Shown here: one piece after another, positions 1-10,330 of the stretch
Layout of the letters: each line of letters starts with the position of its first letter
Position numbering within the stretch: the stretch's first letter is position 1
Assembly: GCF_016545825.1 (NCBI RefSeq)
Contig: NC_052614.1
Span: 13,472,559 to 13,536,558, forward strand
Source: Eucalyptus grandis
Lineage: Eukaryota; Streptophyta; Magnoliopsida; Myrtales; Myrtaceae
Direction: 5' to 3'
Length of the DNA: 64,000 nt
Translations under genes and position numbers: made by a program
The notes under the pieces: generated by a model
Databases searched by the model: none
Told to the model about the DNA's origin: nothing
The model's input: only the letters and a program-made list of their open reading frames with translations

Positions 1-1008
1 CAATTTAAATATTGGCGAGTACTTTTCTTTTTTTTTGAAAATGTTGCAAAAAAATTGGTTATATCTAACATGGATTTTCTGGTGTCAATTTATTTCCAAG
101 ATGGGAACCTGTCACTTGAAACTTGAAAGAAACAGTACACGGAGACTCCTGCCATTAGAAGGCATCGTCAAAATTCACCGCCAAGTGATCTTATAGTGAA
201 GTGGCAAATTATAGCAATAATAAAAATACCCATCATAATAATGGCGAAAACCGAATATACCCAAATCATATCAAGTAATCGTTTTATGACATCATTATGT
301 ACAAAGCAGGCATCTATATAGCAGGAAGCCATGTGTAAGCTCAAGCGGGTCTCTCACATGTCACAGGACTATAGAACACTGCAACATCGTCTTGTCAAAC
401 AGCGCGGGAAGCAGCTTAACCCAAGTCCCTTCCTGAAGCTCCCCCTGCAAGCCGACGCCACATTAGTCGGCGTGCTGGCCGCGCCAGCGCCGTAACCTAT
501 CCCTGAACAGGTTCGCCATTGTTCCAAAATAAGATAAGATTAGATATAAAAGTGACATAACTTAAATTTTATTCCAAAATAAGATAAAATCGGATATAAA
601 AAGGGATATAATTTAGATAAAATATAGATTGAATAAATTGAATAATATTTTTAATATCCATGGTATAAATGTTATTTTTTTTTTCGAATAATAAATAACT
701 GAAATTAATAAAATATTATAATAGTTGAATTTTAATATACATACTTCTTGTTAAATTAAAATTTTTCCTATTAAAATTCCAACTCAAATTTTGACAGAAA
801 TGGTTGAAAGCTATCAGACTGCTGCATAATCTAAAGAGGAATATTTACTGTCAACTCGAATTTGAATTGCTGCAGGCCCAATCTGCCTATTTATATTCTT
901 CAATGCCAGCCACCGTTCCGCGTTCAAGAAATTACCCTCTTGACGATTTCCCAGTCCAGGAATTTCACCTCTTTTTCTCTTTGGGGTCTTTTTTGTGCAT
1001 ATTGTCGC
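1..1008 (+). other. Upstream flank of WIP pseudogene, duplicated at right
   Basis: AT-rich DNA with no gene that I can support. Bases 1 to about 305 match 48897-49152, and about 305-1008 match 55085-56298. The two right-hand pieces are separated by a 5.9-kb insertion, so the stretch at about 296-308 is the intact empty target site. The reading frames here are short and not shared between copies. Confidence 0.75.
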
Positions 1009-2387
1009 ATGATGGAGGAGCTTCGGATTATAGTTCATGCAGCTCTCCTATTATGGCCTCCTCAAGTACTTGCCATTAGGTTGAGAAGTGTGAAAATGTT
1101 GACGTTCCCCTGAACAATGGCAGGGGAATTCCCTTCGAGCCACTGCCTTTGCTGAGCTTCATGGCCATGGCTTTGCATGAGAACCCTAAAGACGCTAGCC
1201 CTAACGCTATTCCGTGTAGAGAAGCTGGGGATGACATTACCGTGGCGCTCCAACTCGGCCTCCCTAATTATTCAAGCGGATCGGCGGGTTCTCCCTAAGA
1301 GATTACGAGCCGAAGTGCGAGCGTGGAAAGATATTGGATCCCTACTTCGGAACAAATCCTCATTGGATTCACCCATTTGTCATGCCATGTTTGCTTCAAA
1401 ACGTTCAACCGCTACAGAAATCTTCAGGTGAGAAGAAGCTGAGATGCGATTGGTGGACATATTTTTGGACCATTGGTTAGCTAAACATCATGTAGTAACA
1501 CGCATCTATGATGAAAACTAATCGCAATGTGTGTTTGAGATCAAATGTTGGTGAACTGATCGACAAATTCGATGCACTGCACATTTTTAGGATGCGCATG
1601 ACAAAATTTATGGAACATAAAATGATTTCTGGTCAGAAATTGAAAAATTAAAAATTTTATCTTATGTTTTCTTCTTCAAATCTATTTCTGGAACAAAAAT
1701 CTGTTTCAGAAATAGAAAAATCAAATTACGTTTCCAAACGGATTTTTATTTCAAACCTGTTTCGGGAAACAGAGAAACAGAGAAATAGAGAAGTAGAAAT
1801 GTTATCAGCGCACCCTTAGTTGACATGAGGCTAGAACTCGAGCCCGTTCATTGAGTTGTTGCGTTATCTTCTCCTAGCTTATGCATGAAAGCTAGTTTAC
1901 TCTGAGTTGATCGTGATATAACTATATATTTATATCTAGTTAGAATGACATTGACAATAAAATTCCCACAAACATGACAATCATACAAAAGTCATGTGTT
2001 ACTTCTCCGCATGAATGCGAGTTGTAGATGCACATGTGGGGCTACGGTTCACAGTACTGCCGAGGGCCAGATTCTCTCAAGGGCATGCAGCCGCGGGCCA
2101 TGCTGGGGATACCGTGCTACTACCGCGCTGAGGGGTGCCGGAACCACATAGACCATCCGAGGGCCAAGCCACTCAAGGACTTCCGGACCCTACAGACTCA
2201 CTACAAGCAGAAGCACGGGTCGACGCCCTTCGCATGCCGCAACTGCGGCAAGTTCCTTGCCGTCGAGGGTGAATAGGGGACCCACGAGAAGAATTGCGGC
2301 AAGCGCTGGCTCTATGTCTACGGCTCTGGCTTCAAGCACAAGAGGTCACTCAAGGACCACATCAAGTCGTTCAGCCTGGGCCACTAG
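1009..2387 (+). pseudogene. WIP-type C2H2 zinc finger (TT1-like), copy 1, broken
   Basis: WIP proteins are plant nuclear transcription factors; TRANSPARENT TESTA 1 acts in seed-coat flavonoid pigmentation. Exon 1 runs about 1009-1427 and exon 2 is 2028-2387, joined in phase 0 with donor GTGAGA at 1428 and acceptor TTGTAG ending at 2027. The end of exon 1 encodes the signature YWIPT then [20 protein letters not shown]. Exon 2 carries the rest of the WIP domain, including [34 protein letters not shown] and HEKNCGKRW. Lesions compared with the other copy and the family: a one-base loss near the start (GAGCTTCGG against GAGCTTTCGG), TAG at about 1079, TAA in place of TCA at about 1297, and TAG at 2274-2276 replacing the Trp of the conserved GDWRTHE stretch. 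A Cys also reads Tyr in LYVYGSGF. The zinc-finger region is otherwise well kept, so inactivation looks fairly recent. The family assignment is firm; the exact start is not. Confidence 0.9.
1590..1815. mobile_element. PIF/Harbinger-like MITE in WIP intron
   Basis: A 226-bp insertion flanked by TTA at 1587-1589 and 1816-1818. Its ends are inverted: GGATGCGCATGACAA at the left, and GGGTGCGCTGATAAC as the complement of the right end. The interior is built from runs like 'aatagaaa' and 'tatttc'. The second WIP copy lacks it (about 56868-56885), which serves as an empty site. A 3-bp TTA/TAA target duplication is typical of the PIF/Harbinger superfamily. It is too short to code for anything. Confidence 0.75.
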
Positions 2388-4748
2388 CCTTTTCCTCCTG
2401 ATTCGCTCGACATCAGGGTCGAGGTGTCAGGTGGATCTATAGCACCGTTCATGTTCATTTGAGTCTCAGATGCTTAAACACGTAAACTCACTCCTCTTTG
2501 CAAGTTAAAATCCGATCACATCCCCGATACGTCTTTTTACATGGCGTGACATCTTAGGTTAGTCCTCCGAATTATGGATTTATTGCATTGTCATGTTGAA
2601 AATATATATTGTGCTCTTTAGCGAAATTGACTTCACACGAATCAAATTAACAGAGTTATCTCCTGTATGAATCGTACTGTAATCTAAATCTATTCTACCA
2701 ACCTTTTCTTTGGTACAAAAATTGGGGAAAGTTTAGGTTGACCCTAATGTTTGCATTAAAGATCGTTTCTATACCATTCCCTTTAAGCCTATAATCAGCG
2801 TGTCTTGGATTTTCCAGCATTGAATATGATCATATGCAGAATTCTCTTTGACGATTGTGGCCCGTGTGGGTGATGGTGATGTCATTCATTTGCCCTGTCG
2901 TTATCACATCAGCAATACACGGCATTATCATAAAATGGGTTAATTCATACTTATAATGATTCGATCGGACACCATAACTAAATGGAATTTGTCAATATCG
3001 ATACCCAATCTTTCAATACCCAGCGATCGGATTGTTAGATATCGAGTCTTTAAATCCAAATTGTCTGATTTTTTTTGTTATTAGAAGCTTCGAAGTTTTT
3101 TTGGCTAGATGCAAATATTTGTGTTAAATTACTGATCCAATTTGTAGAATCTAGCTAGAGAAGTTCAAGAAAAATCTTACAACAATATCTGGTACTTGGG
3201 CAAAAGAATTGACCGGAGTCCACTAAATTTATGCAGAAAAGTCCACCCGACCGGTCTAGCTGAGGCTAAGAGCTTTAAAAAAATCTCTGACCATGTCTAG
3301 GTCGGTATCTCACGCCTATAAATAGGAAGGGGGACCTCCAATCCAAAGGGTCGACCCACAAGTTTAGCTCTTTTCCTTTCCTTCATAAGACTCTTCAATC
3401 TCACGTACTCACTTAAAAACTATTACTATTAGTTTTCGCTTCCCAATGATTTCATAATAGAGACAATGAGCTTTTTGAATGATCAAGAATCGCTTTGATC
3501 AGATTCAAAGAGACAAATAAGTTGCAATTGATTTATAAGGATGAAATGAGGAGAAGAAAGAAAATGTAGGGTTTGCTATTGCTAGGAGAATCGTGCCATT
3601 CTGATGTTTGGACAAAGGAGATATGTGCACCCGAAGGTTAGTGAGCCAAACTGAAATTAGCCGATCGTAAAGCGCCAACAGCATCAGGGCGGACCGCCAT
3701 GATTCGCAAACCCTTCCTCATCCTTGCAACTCGAGCCACCATTGCTCCTCTAACCACCATCATTACGATGGTTCAAAAATTCGTTAATAACTGTGGAATT
3801 TTCTCTGTATATCCCAAGTGTTCCCTAAGAGAGTATGTCCGCTCCAAGTAGCTAAAGATAATCAGCTCCAAGCCATTACTTGGAGCTCTATTACCACATT
3901 AGACCATGCATGACTGGTGGGCTGGCGATGGTGGACTAGTGCACTCGTCACGAACTCATGATCAAGTCTAGAGGTTAATAAAAAAACTTTAATATAGTCT
4001 TAAACTTATTGTACTTGTGTTTATTTAGTTTTGAATATTTAAATTTAGTCAATTTAGTCTTAAACATTTTGATAATTTACCAATAAAGTTCATTCGGTTA
4101 ATTTTGATTGAAAATTACTAACATAGATGTTAGTCATCCTATGTAGTATCACTAGCGTTGATGTGAATAATTATTGTAATTTTTAATTTTTTTTTTAATT
4201 TTTCTACTTTTTTTGCTTTTTCTCTTATTTTCCTCCACTGATCAAGGGTGATTCTTTGCCTGATTTGGGTGTTGCAGCCCTCACCCAATCTTGATTAGGG
4301 AACACAAGCCTTCGCCAGAATCTTTTAAAAACAAAAAAAAAAAAAAGGGGAAGAAAAAAAATACAAAAATTATCAACTTCAGCATCAATAATTTCATATT
4401 AGATGGCTGTCATCCACGTAGAAAATATTAGATACTCGAAGTGATAAACATGCTAGAGATGCACAAGTCCACTGAATGCTCGACACGTGTCATTTGCAGA
4501 CCCATATTGCAGAAATTTTCGAATTTTATTAGTCCTTTCTCTCCGTTACTTTTTCTTCCTTTGTCTATCAAGTCTCTTGCAGGCACAACAAAAACACATT
4601 CTCTCTCCTCCATAACAACCTCCCTCTCTATCTTCCCCATCATAGAGACTGAAGAAGCACCTTCGACGCCAGTCATGATTCCACCCGCTCTCTCAATCTC
4701 ATCCACAACACCCTCGATGATGGCCTCCAAGTCTTTCCGAGCTCTTCG
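2388..4748. other. Intergenic spacer between WIP and UGT copy 1
   Basis: No gene recognised. About 3140-3420 resembles part of an LTR: a TATA box in 'cctataaatagga' near 3316 is followed by a pyrimidine-rich leader, but I cannot find its partner or ends. About 3575-3960 matches 57958-58265. About 3965-4440 is AT-rich with the wording of a common plant repeat ('agtcttaaac' runs) and an A-rich tract near 4330. The small frames at 4428-4803 on both strands have no recognisable domain. Confidence 0.5.
3575..3960. repeat. Duplicated spacer, pairs with about 57958-58265
   Basis: Both copies begin with 'gctaggagaatcgtgc' and share about 300 bp of diverged sequence in the same orientation. Each precedes a UGT locus, UGT copy 1 here and UGT copy 5 at right. 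This supports duplication of a WIP-spacer-UGT unit rather than of UGT genes alone. Confidence 0.7.
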
Positions 4749-5350
4749 GAAGTGGCGAATCATTCAATCGAGAGTTTCGGAAGCTTCACCTCCTCGATTT
4801 TGAATTTTAAGGCCTCTGATGACACTTACTCTCGCGGTAATGACAGATCGTCCTCACTTATGAGTTTAGACCACCATAGCCAAGAGAGGGAAAAGAAAAA
4901 CAATTTGAAATTTTTCGCTATGTAAGCCTGTGGATAACATAAATTGAGGGTCGAATGGATTTATGTAAATCTAACTGTCTATTACTAAGGTACCTAGTAT
5001 TTTCTCGTTGTAAATATTGTGTTATTTATGTGACCAAGAAAGGTTGTAAGAGTTCGGATCCAAAGCTCTCACGGGCCACCTTTGCTTCCTCGTATTGCCA
5101 CTGCTTCACGAAGAAATCGACGCGAATGTATGTACGGAGAAAACGCAATTAAAACATGGGAAAACACTTTATTGCAGCCGGATGTTTCACACGCATGCCA
5201 ACTGCACAGAACTAAATGAAAACAACCGGAACTGACGAGACCGGAGTTACTAGGGGCGTAGATACGATCTAGACGGGGCAATACACAACAGGACTGTCTA
5301 CAGAATCGTTTGGATACTCGCCCCAATTGCAAAGCAATGTCCATACAAGC
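4749..5350. repeat. 3' flank of UGT copy 1, pairs with 40130-40716
   Basis: This stretch is nearly the same as the DNA beyond the stop codon of UGT copy 4. Similarity starts abruptly near 4749/40130, just after 'gtagcgaatcatt' or its equivalent, and continues through the gene. It marks the left breakpoint of the duplication joining copies 1 and 4. No gene is seen inside. Confidence 0.75.
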
Positions 5351-7028
5351 TTAATCTCTTCTTGGCGACAACAGCACCTTGTTGATCACCTTGTCCAGGT
5401 TCAAGAACGACGACCTGGAAGGACGCGTGGCCTCTCGGGCCATCTCCTTCCACTCCATCACCTTCCTCTTCATCTCCTTCCTTTTCTCCCCCTCCATCAG
5501 CTCCTTCACCTGCCTCTCCACCTTGTTCCTTTTCACGTCTTTGTCGATCTCCATCCCGATCCCCAACTCCTGGCAGTTGTACCAGCAGTTCGTCTGCTGG
5601 TCCCCAGAGAATGGCCAGCACACCACCGGCACCCCAGCTGCGATACTCTCGATCGTGGAGTTCCACCCGCTGTGGGTTAGGAACCCGCCAACCGCTGAGC
5701 GGCTTAGCACCCCCTCCTGGGAGCACTAGCTCGCCAGCAGGCTCCGCTCCCTAGTTGCAGCCAAGAAATCCGTAGGCAGCATAGCCGCATCACCAACGAC
5801 CAAGTCTGGCCTGATGACCCACAGGAACGCCTGGTTGTTGTTCATGAGCCCCCATGCGAACTCCACCAGCTGCGCTGGCGACATCACTGTGATGCTCCCG
5901 AAGTTCACGTACATGACTGAGCTGGGTTGTTTCGAGTCGAGCCACTCGATGCAACCTGGCTCTTCCTTCCACAGGTTGGACTTGAACGGCCTGGTGTTAT
6001 TAGCAAATAGTTGCTTTGTAAGGAGATGAAGGGGGCCAAGGGTGTAGATGGGAGGGAACATGGCCTTGAGAGCGTCGAGGACCTCATGCTCTAATCGGTC
6101 GAACGTGTTGAGAATAATGGCTGAGGCTCTCTTCGCTCGCTCGCCCTCTCTCAAGCAGAAGCGTATCATCAGGTCGTCCGGGTTGGTGGTTCAGATGAAG
6201 CTCGGTAAGTCTCTCAGGCGGATGTTTCTCATCCCGGGTATCCAGTCAATGGTGGTTGTCTAGATACCCGTTTGTCAAGTAGCTGGCATCTACAAATTGA
6301 GAGTGGATCAATTAAACCGTTTAACCATTCATGATAACGTTCTTACATCTAAAATTCTACTTTTCACAGTTGACTTTGTTAAGTACTTAGAAAACTACGA
6401 CACAGTCCGCCACTGGTTATATGTGTAAATCAGGAACAAACAAAGCCACACGATATAAACGCTAACCAAATCCACAAAAGAGAAGAAAAATCATTCGCCG
6501 TAAATCTGCTAAGTGAGATTACTTAATTTAACCAAATCGGACAGTTATTTAGGAATGCATATCTTTGAGTGGAGTAAGACCCTTGTCAATAAGACTGCGA
6601 TACTGCACCGTAGCCCATGAAGCTGCATGTGCTCGCCGTCCAGAACAGGACCTCCAGCACGCCAATTGCCTCTACAGCATCAAGTGTGAAGGTCATCGTG
6701 CCATTCGACACCATGCAGCTCACCAGCAGGGAACCCGACGTCGCGCTCTCCTCGTTAGGCCTCTGGAGCAAGTCCTTGAAGTAGGGCAAGCAGAACTTAC
6801 TCGTGGACTGGCAGAGGGCGAGAAGCTGTCGGGGATGGTGTGGAACTGGAAAGATGGGAGGCCATCGAGAGAGGAGGGGCCGTGGTTGTACTCAGTGTTG
6901 ACGAAGGTGACGTGGAAGCCCCGGTGGTGGAGAAGCTTGGCGAGGTTGAGCATGGGGTTGATGTGGCCCTGGGCTGGATAGGGAATGCACACCGCGTGCG
7001 GCTTTTGGATCATATCTATCGAATCCAT
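5351..7028 (-). pseudogene. UGT85-type glycosyltransferase copy 1, pseudogene
   Basis: Exon 1 is 6563-7028 and exon 2 is 5351-6289, the same structure as the intact copies 2 and 4 and closest to copy 4. The start ([11 protein letters not shown]) and the [10 protein letters not shown] motif with the catalytic His are intact. Lesions seen by comparison: a 21-bp in-frame deletion removing RLLRSRG; a deletion of about 37 bp after IPD that shifts frame; a one-base insertion near 6606 (gcaccgtag against gcacgtag); the splice donor GT changed to AT at 6561-6562; a one-base insertion near 6256 (ggtggttgt against ggtggtgt); TGA in place of a Gln codon near 6193; and TAG in place of the PSPG Trp near 5728. 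At least seven independent defects exclude function. The rest of the PSPG box and the C-terminus remain readable to 5351. Its promoter carries the retroelement at 7220-10330. Confidence 0.95.
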
Positions 7029-7219
7029 TTCCCTCTCTCTCTCCTTTGTGTTTTGATTGTTTCTCTTGCTGTTGTCTTGCTCTTTTCTGGTTTTGGTCTA
7101 TCTATAAGCGGGGCGAGATCGAGAGGGGAAGGCGGGTGGCACGTCGGCGGCCAATTCTGGGTGACTTGGAAGACGTGAGAGACGCGTGATGCGGTGAGGG
7201 ATGAGAAGAGGGTTACATG

Positions 7220-7714
7220 TGTCACGGGCCGAAAGAAGGTCGACCCGAGAGGTTCCCCGGAGTCGACTGTGACTTGTTCGTGGTAGACCTCCTGTGCTCG
7301 CTCGGATTCTCAATGAGCCTTCTCCCCGAAGTTTCTAGAAGACTCTAGCTTCATTTATATCGGTAGCTAGTAGTTGGCATTTATGTCTAGTAGTTGAACA
7401 CTTATGTTGGTAGTTGAGGCGGTGCGATCTCGTCCACCGATAGAATTCTAGATTAATGGATGTAATCCAAGGCCCTCAACTATAAAAATGGGTGTCTTCC
7501 TTCATTTGTAAACATCCACTACTTCCGCAATACAAAGCTTCTATCTTTCCAGAGCTCTTCTCTCTAGATTCTTTCTCTCTCTACGATCCGCGTAAGGTGA
7601 GCGAGCGAGTGTTCGATTGAGAAAGGCTTGGCTTAGGTGCTTCGGCGATCCAATCCGATCCTAAAGTACCCGAGTCGCCGTGCGGTCACGATTCCAATCG
7701 ATCGGCCCGTGACA
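7220..7714 (+). repeat. 5' LTR of the gag-protease element
   Basis: It starts TGTCACGGGCCG and ends CGGCCCGTGACA. A TATA-like 'ctataaaaa' lies near 7480, in the position expected for the LTR promoter. It pairs with 9836-10330. Confidence 0.93.
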
Positions 7715-7716
7715 AG

Positions 7717-7730
7717 TGGTATCAGAGCTA
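7717..7730 (+). other. Primer binding site, initiator Met tRNA type
   Basis: TGGTATCAGAGCTA follows the LTR after two bases. TGGTATCAGAGC is the usual complement of the 3' end of plant initiator methionine tRNA used by many plant LTR elements. Confidence 0.92.
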
Positions 7731-7779
7731 AAGAGAGATCCGTTTCCAAGAGATTGAAGAGCGCCAACTGTTCGAGAGA

Positions 7780-8810
7780 ATGTCAAGCCAAGAAGCGGCT
7801 ATAGTTGGAGAGGCTATGAAGTCAAGGAGACTTGCAAAGCAAAGAAAAGAGATACCTCGGTGGATGCTGCAGCTACGTTCGATGAGAAGATCGGAAAGGT
7901 CCGGAGTGCCGTGCTCGAACTCATGAAAGGTCTTGACGATGTGCGAGACCGGATCATGGAGGTTGAGGGCTCGCTCCGTGAAGACTTCACGACCGGCATC
8001 AACCAAGCTACGGCTCCATTGTTCGACAAGGATGAAGCTCTCGAAGCATTGATCGATGGTTTGAATGAGCATGTCCAAGTGATCGAGGAGGTGAGCCCGT
8101 GTAGGGAAGAGGTCGAAGTCATGAAGAAGGAGATCCAAGAGCTCAAGACCAAGCTCACCCTATGTAAGCTAAGCATCATGAATGGTGCGGTACCTACTCA
8201 AGTGGTGTCCAAAATTGAGGTGTCGAAACCAAAGGAGTTCAAAGGCAACCGATTCACCCAAGAGGTGGACAACTTCGTGTGGAGTATGGAGCAATACTTT
8301 GGCGTCGTCAACATCCGAGACGAGTCGATCAAGGTTAGAATGGCTTCCATGTTCCTTACTGATACGGCTATGCTGTGGTGGCGCAATAGGTGCAACGAGA
8401 TTAGAGGCAGTGCTGATTCCGTGGACACATAGCACGACTTCATGAGGGAGTTCTGCGACTACTTTTTTTCGAGTTCGCTCAACAAGAGCTTGTAGCTTGC
8501 TCCATCGCCTCGAGCAAAGAGGCATGATCCGAGAGTACGTGAAGGAGTTCACGGAACTCAAATTCCAAATTCGCAACCTAAGTGAAGAGGAGGCTTTCGA
8601 GCATTCATGGATGGACTCAAGCCATGGGCACAACTTGAGCTGAAGCGTTGGGACGTGAGTAGCTTTGCGAGAGCACTAAGCATGGCCGAGTCTCTCGTCG
8701 ATCTCACCAAGGTTGAGCCGAGGAACAACCGAGCAAGAGATTGGAGGTCGGATCAACTCGAAGACGACGCAAGAAACACTCCTCGAGGCGCGCATGATCA
8801 AGGCGGCTGA
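7780..8810 (+). pseudogene. Retrotransposon gag polyprotein, degraded
   Basis: An ATG at 7780 is followed by a frame change, after which about 190 codons are open to the TAG at 8430-8432. The N-terminal part is charged and coiled-coil-like, rich in Glu, Lys and Leu. The gag core follows: PKEFKGNRFTQEVDNFVWSM, then MLWWRNRC. The reading then breaks at TAG, apparently from a Trp codon, and again in a T-rich run near 8465. Homology continues through REYVKEFTEL, MDGLKPWAQLELKRWDVSSF and LSMAESLVDLTKVE. This order matches plant Ty3-type gag. No zinc knuckle CCHC is clear before the protease. Stops and frame changes make it a relic. Confidence 0.88.
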
Positions 8811-9104
8811 GCCAAAACATGGGGAGAAAGAACTTATAAGCTGTCCTTCCAAAGGGGTTGATCGTAGACGGACTACGCGAGTAAGTTCGATCAATCTCTG
8901 CCCTCTCCTTGCTTTATTTGCAAAGGTTTGCACTGGACCCAAAAGTGCCGAAGATGGGACAAATCAATGCACTCCTAGCCATCAATGAGGTGGAGGAGGA
9001 GCCCAAAGAAGAAAGGCGACAAATCCGACTTGGAGGCGTGAAGACAATCAACTCCGTCCAAGCTCGATCGCCATCCAAAGAAAAAGCTGCGTCGAAACTC
9101 AGAA

Positions 9105-9536
9105 ATGTTCTTTGTGGAGGTCGACGTGTGCGATCGAACACTCTTTGCCTTAGTCGACACGCGAGCATCGAACATGTTCATGTCGACCGAAGTGGAGAAG
9201 GCCCTAAAGCTTTGTGTGGAGTCAACCGGGAATACCTTCAAGTCGATCAACTCGGAGGGCGTCCATGGCGTAGGAGCGACTTCGGACGTGGATGTCAAGA
9301 TTGGCGGATGGAAGGGTAAAATGGATTTCGAGGTAATGCCTCTTGATGATTATGATCTCATCATTGGTATTCAATTCTTTGATAGCATGAGAGCCATGAT
9401 TGACATGAGGACCAAGTGCATCGTGATCCTCGACCCGCAATACTCGACGACGTTCCCCATGATCAAAGGGGTGGTCGACACCAAGACCATCGCCACAATC
9501 CGATGCCTCAACAAGAATTTGAAGTCCGTGAAGTGA
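9105..9536 (+). pseudogene. Retroviral-type aspartic protease fragment
   Basis: About 143 codons are open, with no start of its own; it would be part of a gag-protease polyprotein. The active-site loop reads LVDTRASNMF where the family has Asp-Thr-Gly-Ala, so the Gly is replaced by Arg. The conserved flap and C-terminal part DYDLIIGIQFFDSM and MRTKCIVILDP are present. The Gly-to-Arg change in the catalytic triad should abolish activity. The frame is open, but I call it non-functional. The coding stretch after 9540 to the 3' LTR is Lys/Arg-rich and in several frames. Confidence 0.85.
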
Positions 9537-9822
9537 CTAAACAAGCTGGCCGAGGTGAAGCTGAAGGTAGAGTTGGATCCTACTCCAACACACGCCATGC
9601 CCATCCAAGTGCTCTTCCCGAGGTTGAGTGCGCGCCGCATGCTCCATCCAAGCCGAAGATGGAGCCGCGTGACAAGTTTGAGTTCATCATCAAAGGATGT
9701 GGTACTTCGTTCGTGAGCGTCCGCACCAAACGAGGTCAAAACCAAAGAGCTCGTGCCAAAGCCCATGCTCGTGCCAAGAAGGCCGACCGTCAAGCTGTGA
9801 ACAACGAGGACGTCGCTCGATT

Positions 9823-9835
9823 GAGTGGGGGAGAA
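9823..9835 (+). other. Polypurine tract of the LTR element
   Basis: GAGTGGGGGAGAA lies immediately before the 3' LTR, as needed for priming plus-strand DNA synthesis. Confidence 0.85.
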
Positions 9836-10330
9836 TGTCATGAGCCGAAAGAAGGTCGACCTAAGAGGTTCCCCGGAGTCGACCGTGACTCGTCCGTGGT
9901 AGACCTCCCGTGCTTGCTCGGATTCCCAACAAGCCTTCTCCTCGAAGTTTCTAGAAGACTCTAGCTTCATATATGTTGGTAGCTAGTAGTTGGCATTTAT
10001 GTCTAGTAGTTGAACACTTATGTTGCTAGTTGAGGCGGTGCAATCTCGTTCGCCGATAGAATTCTAGATCAATAGATGTAATCCGAGGCCCTCAACTATA
10101 AAAATGGGTATACTCCGTCATTTGTAAACATCCACTACTTCCACAATACAAAGCTTCTATCTTTCCAGAGTTCTTCTCTCTAGATTCTTTCTCTCTCTAC
10201 GATCCGGGTAAGGTGAGTGAGTGAGCGTTCGATCAAGCAAGGCTTGGCTTAGGTGCTTCGGCAATCCAATCCGATCCTAAAGTGCCCGAGTCACCGCGCG
10301 GTCACGATCCCAATTGATTGGCCCATGGCA
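9836..10330 (+). repeat. 3' LTR of the gag-protease element
   Basis: Same length as the 5' LTR, starting TGTCATGAGCCG and ending GGCCCATGGCA. Several differences from the 5' copy are C-to-T or G-to-A, consistent with decay of methylated sites. Confidence 0.93.

Larger units (their letters stand above)
7220..10330 (+). mobile_element. Non-autonomous LTR retrotransposon, gag plus protease only (TR-GAG-like)
   Basis: The 5' LTR is 7220-7714 and the 3' LTR 9836-10330, both 495 bp. LTR ends read TGTCACGG and CCGTGACA in the 5' copy. The flanking target duplication is CATG (7216-7219, 10331-10334), possibly 5 bp with one change. An initiator-Met tRNA primer site follows the 5' LTR and a purine tract precedes the 3' LTR. 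The roughly 2.1-kb interior encodes gag and an aspartic protease but has no room for reverse transcriptase, RNase H or integrase. It would therefore depend on enzymes from an autonomous relative, as described for plant TR-GAG elements. The LTRs differ at roughly two dozen positions by eye, so the insertion is not new. It sits about 190 bp upstream of the UGT copy 1 start, and copies 2 and 4 lack it. Confidence 0.93.
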
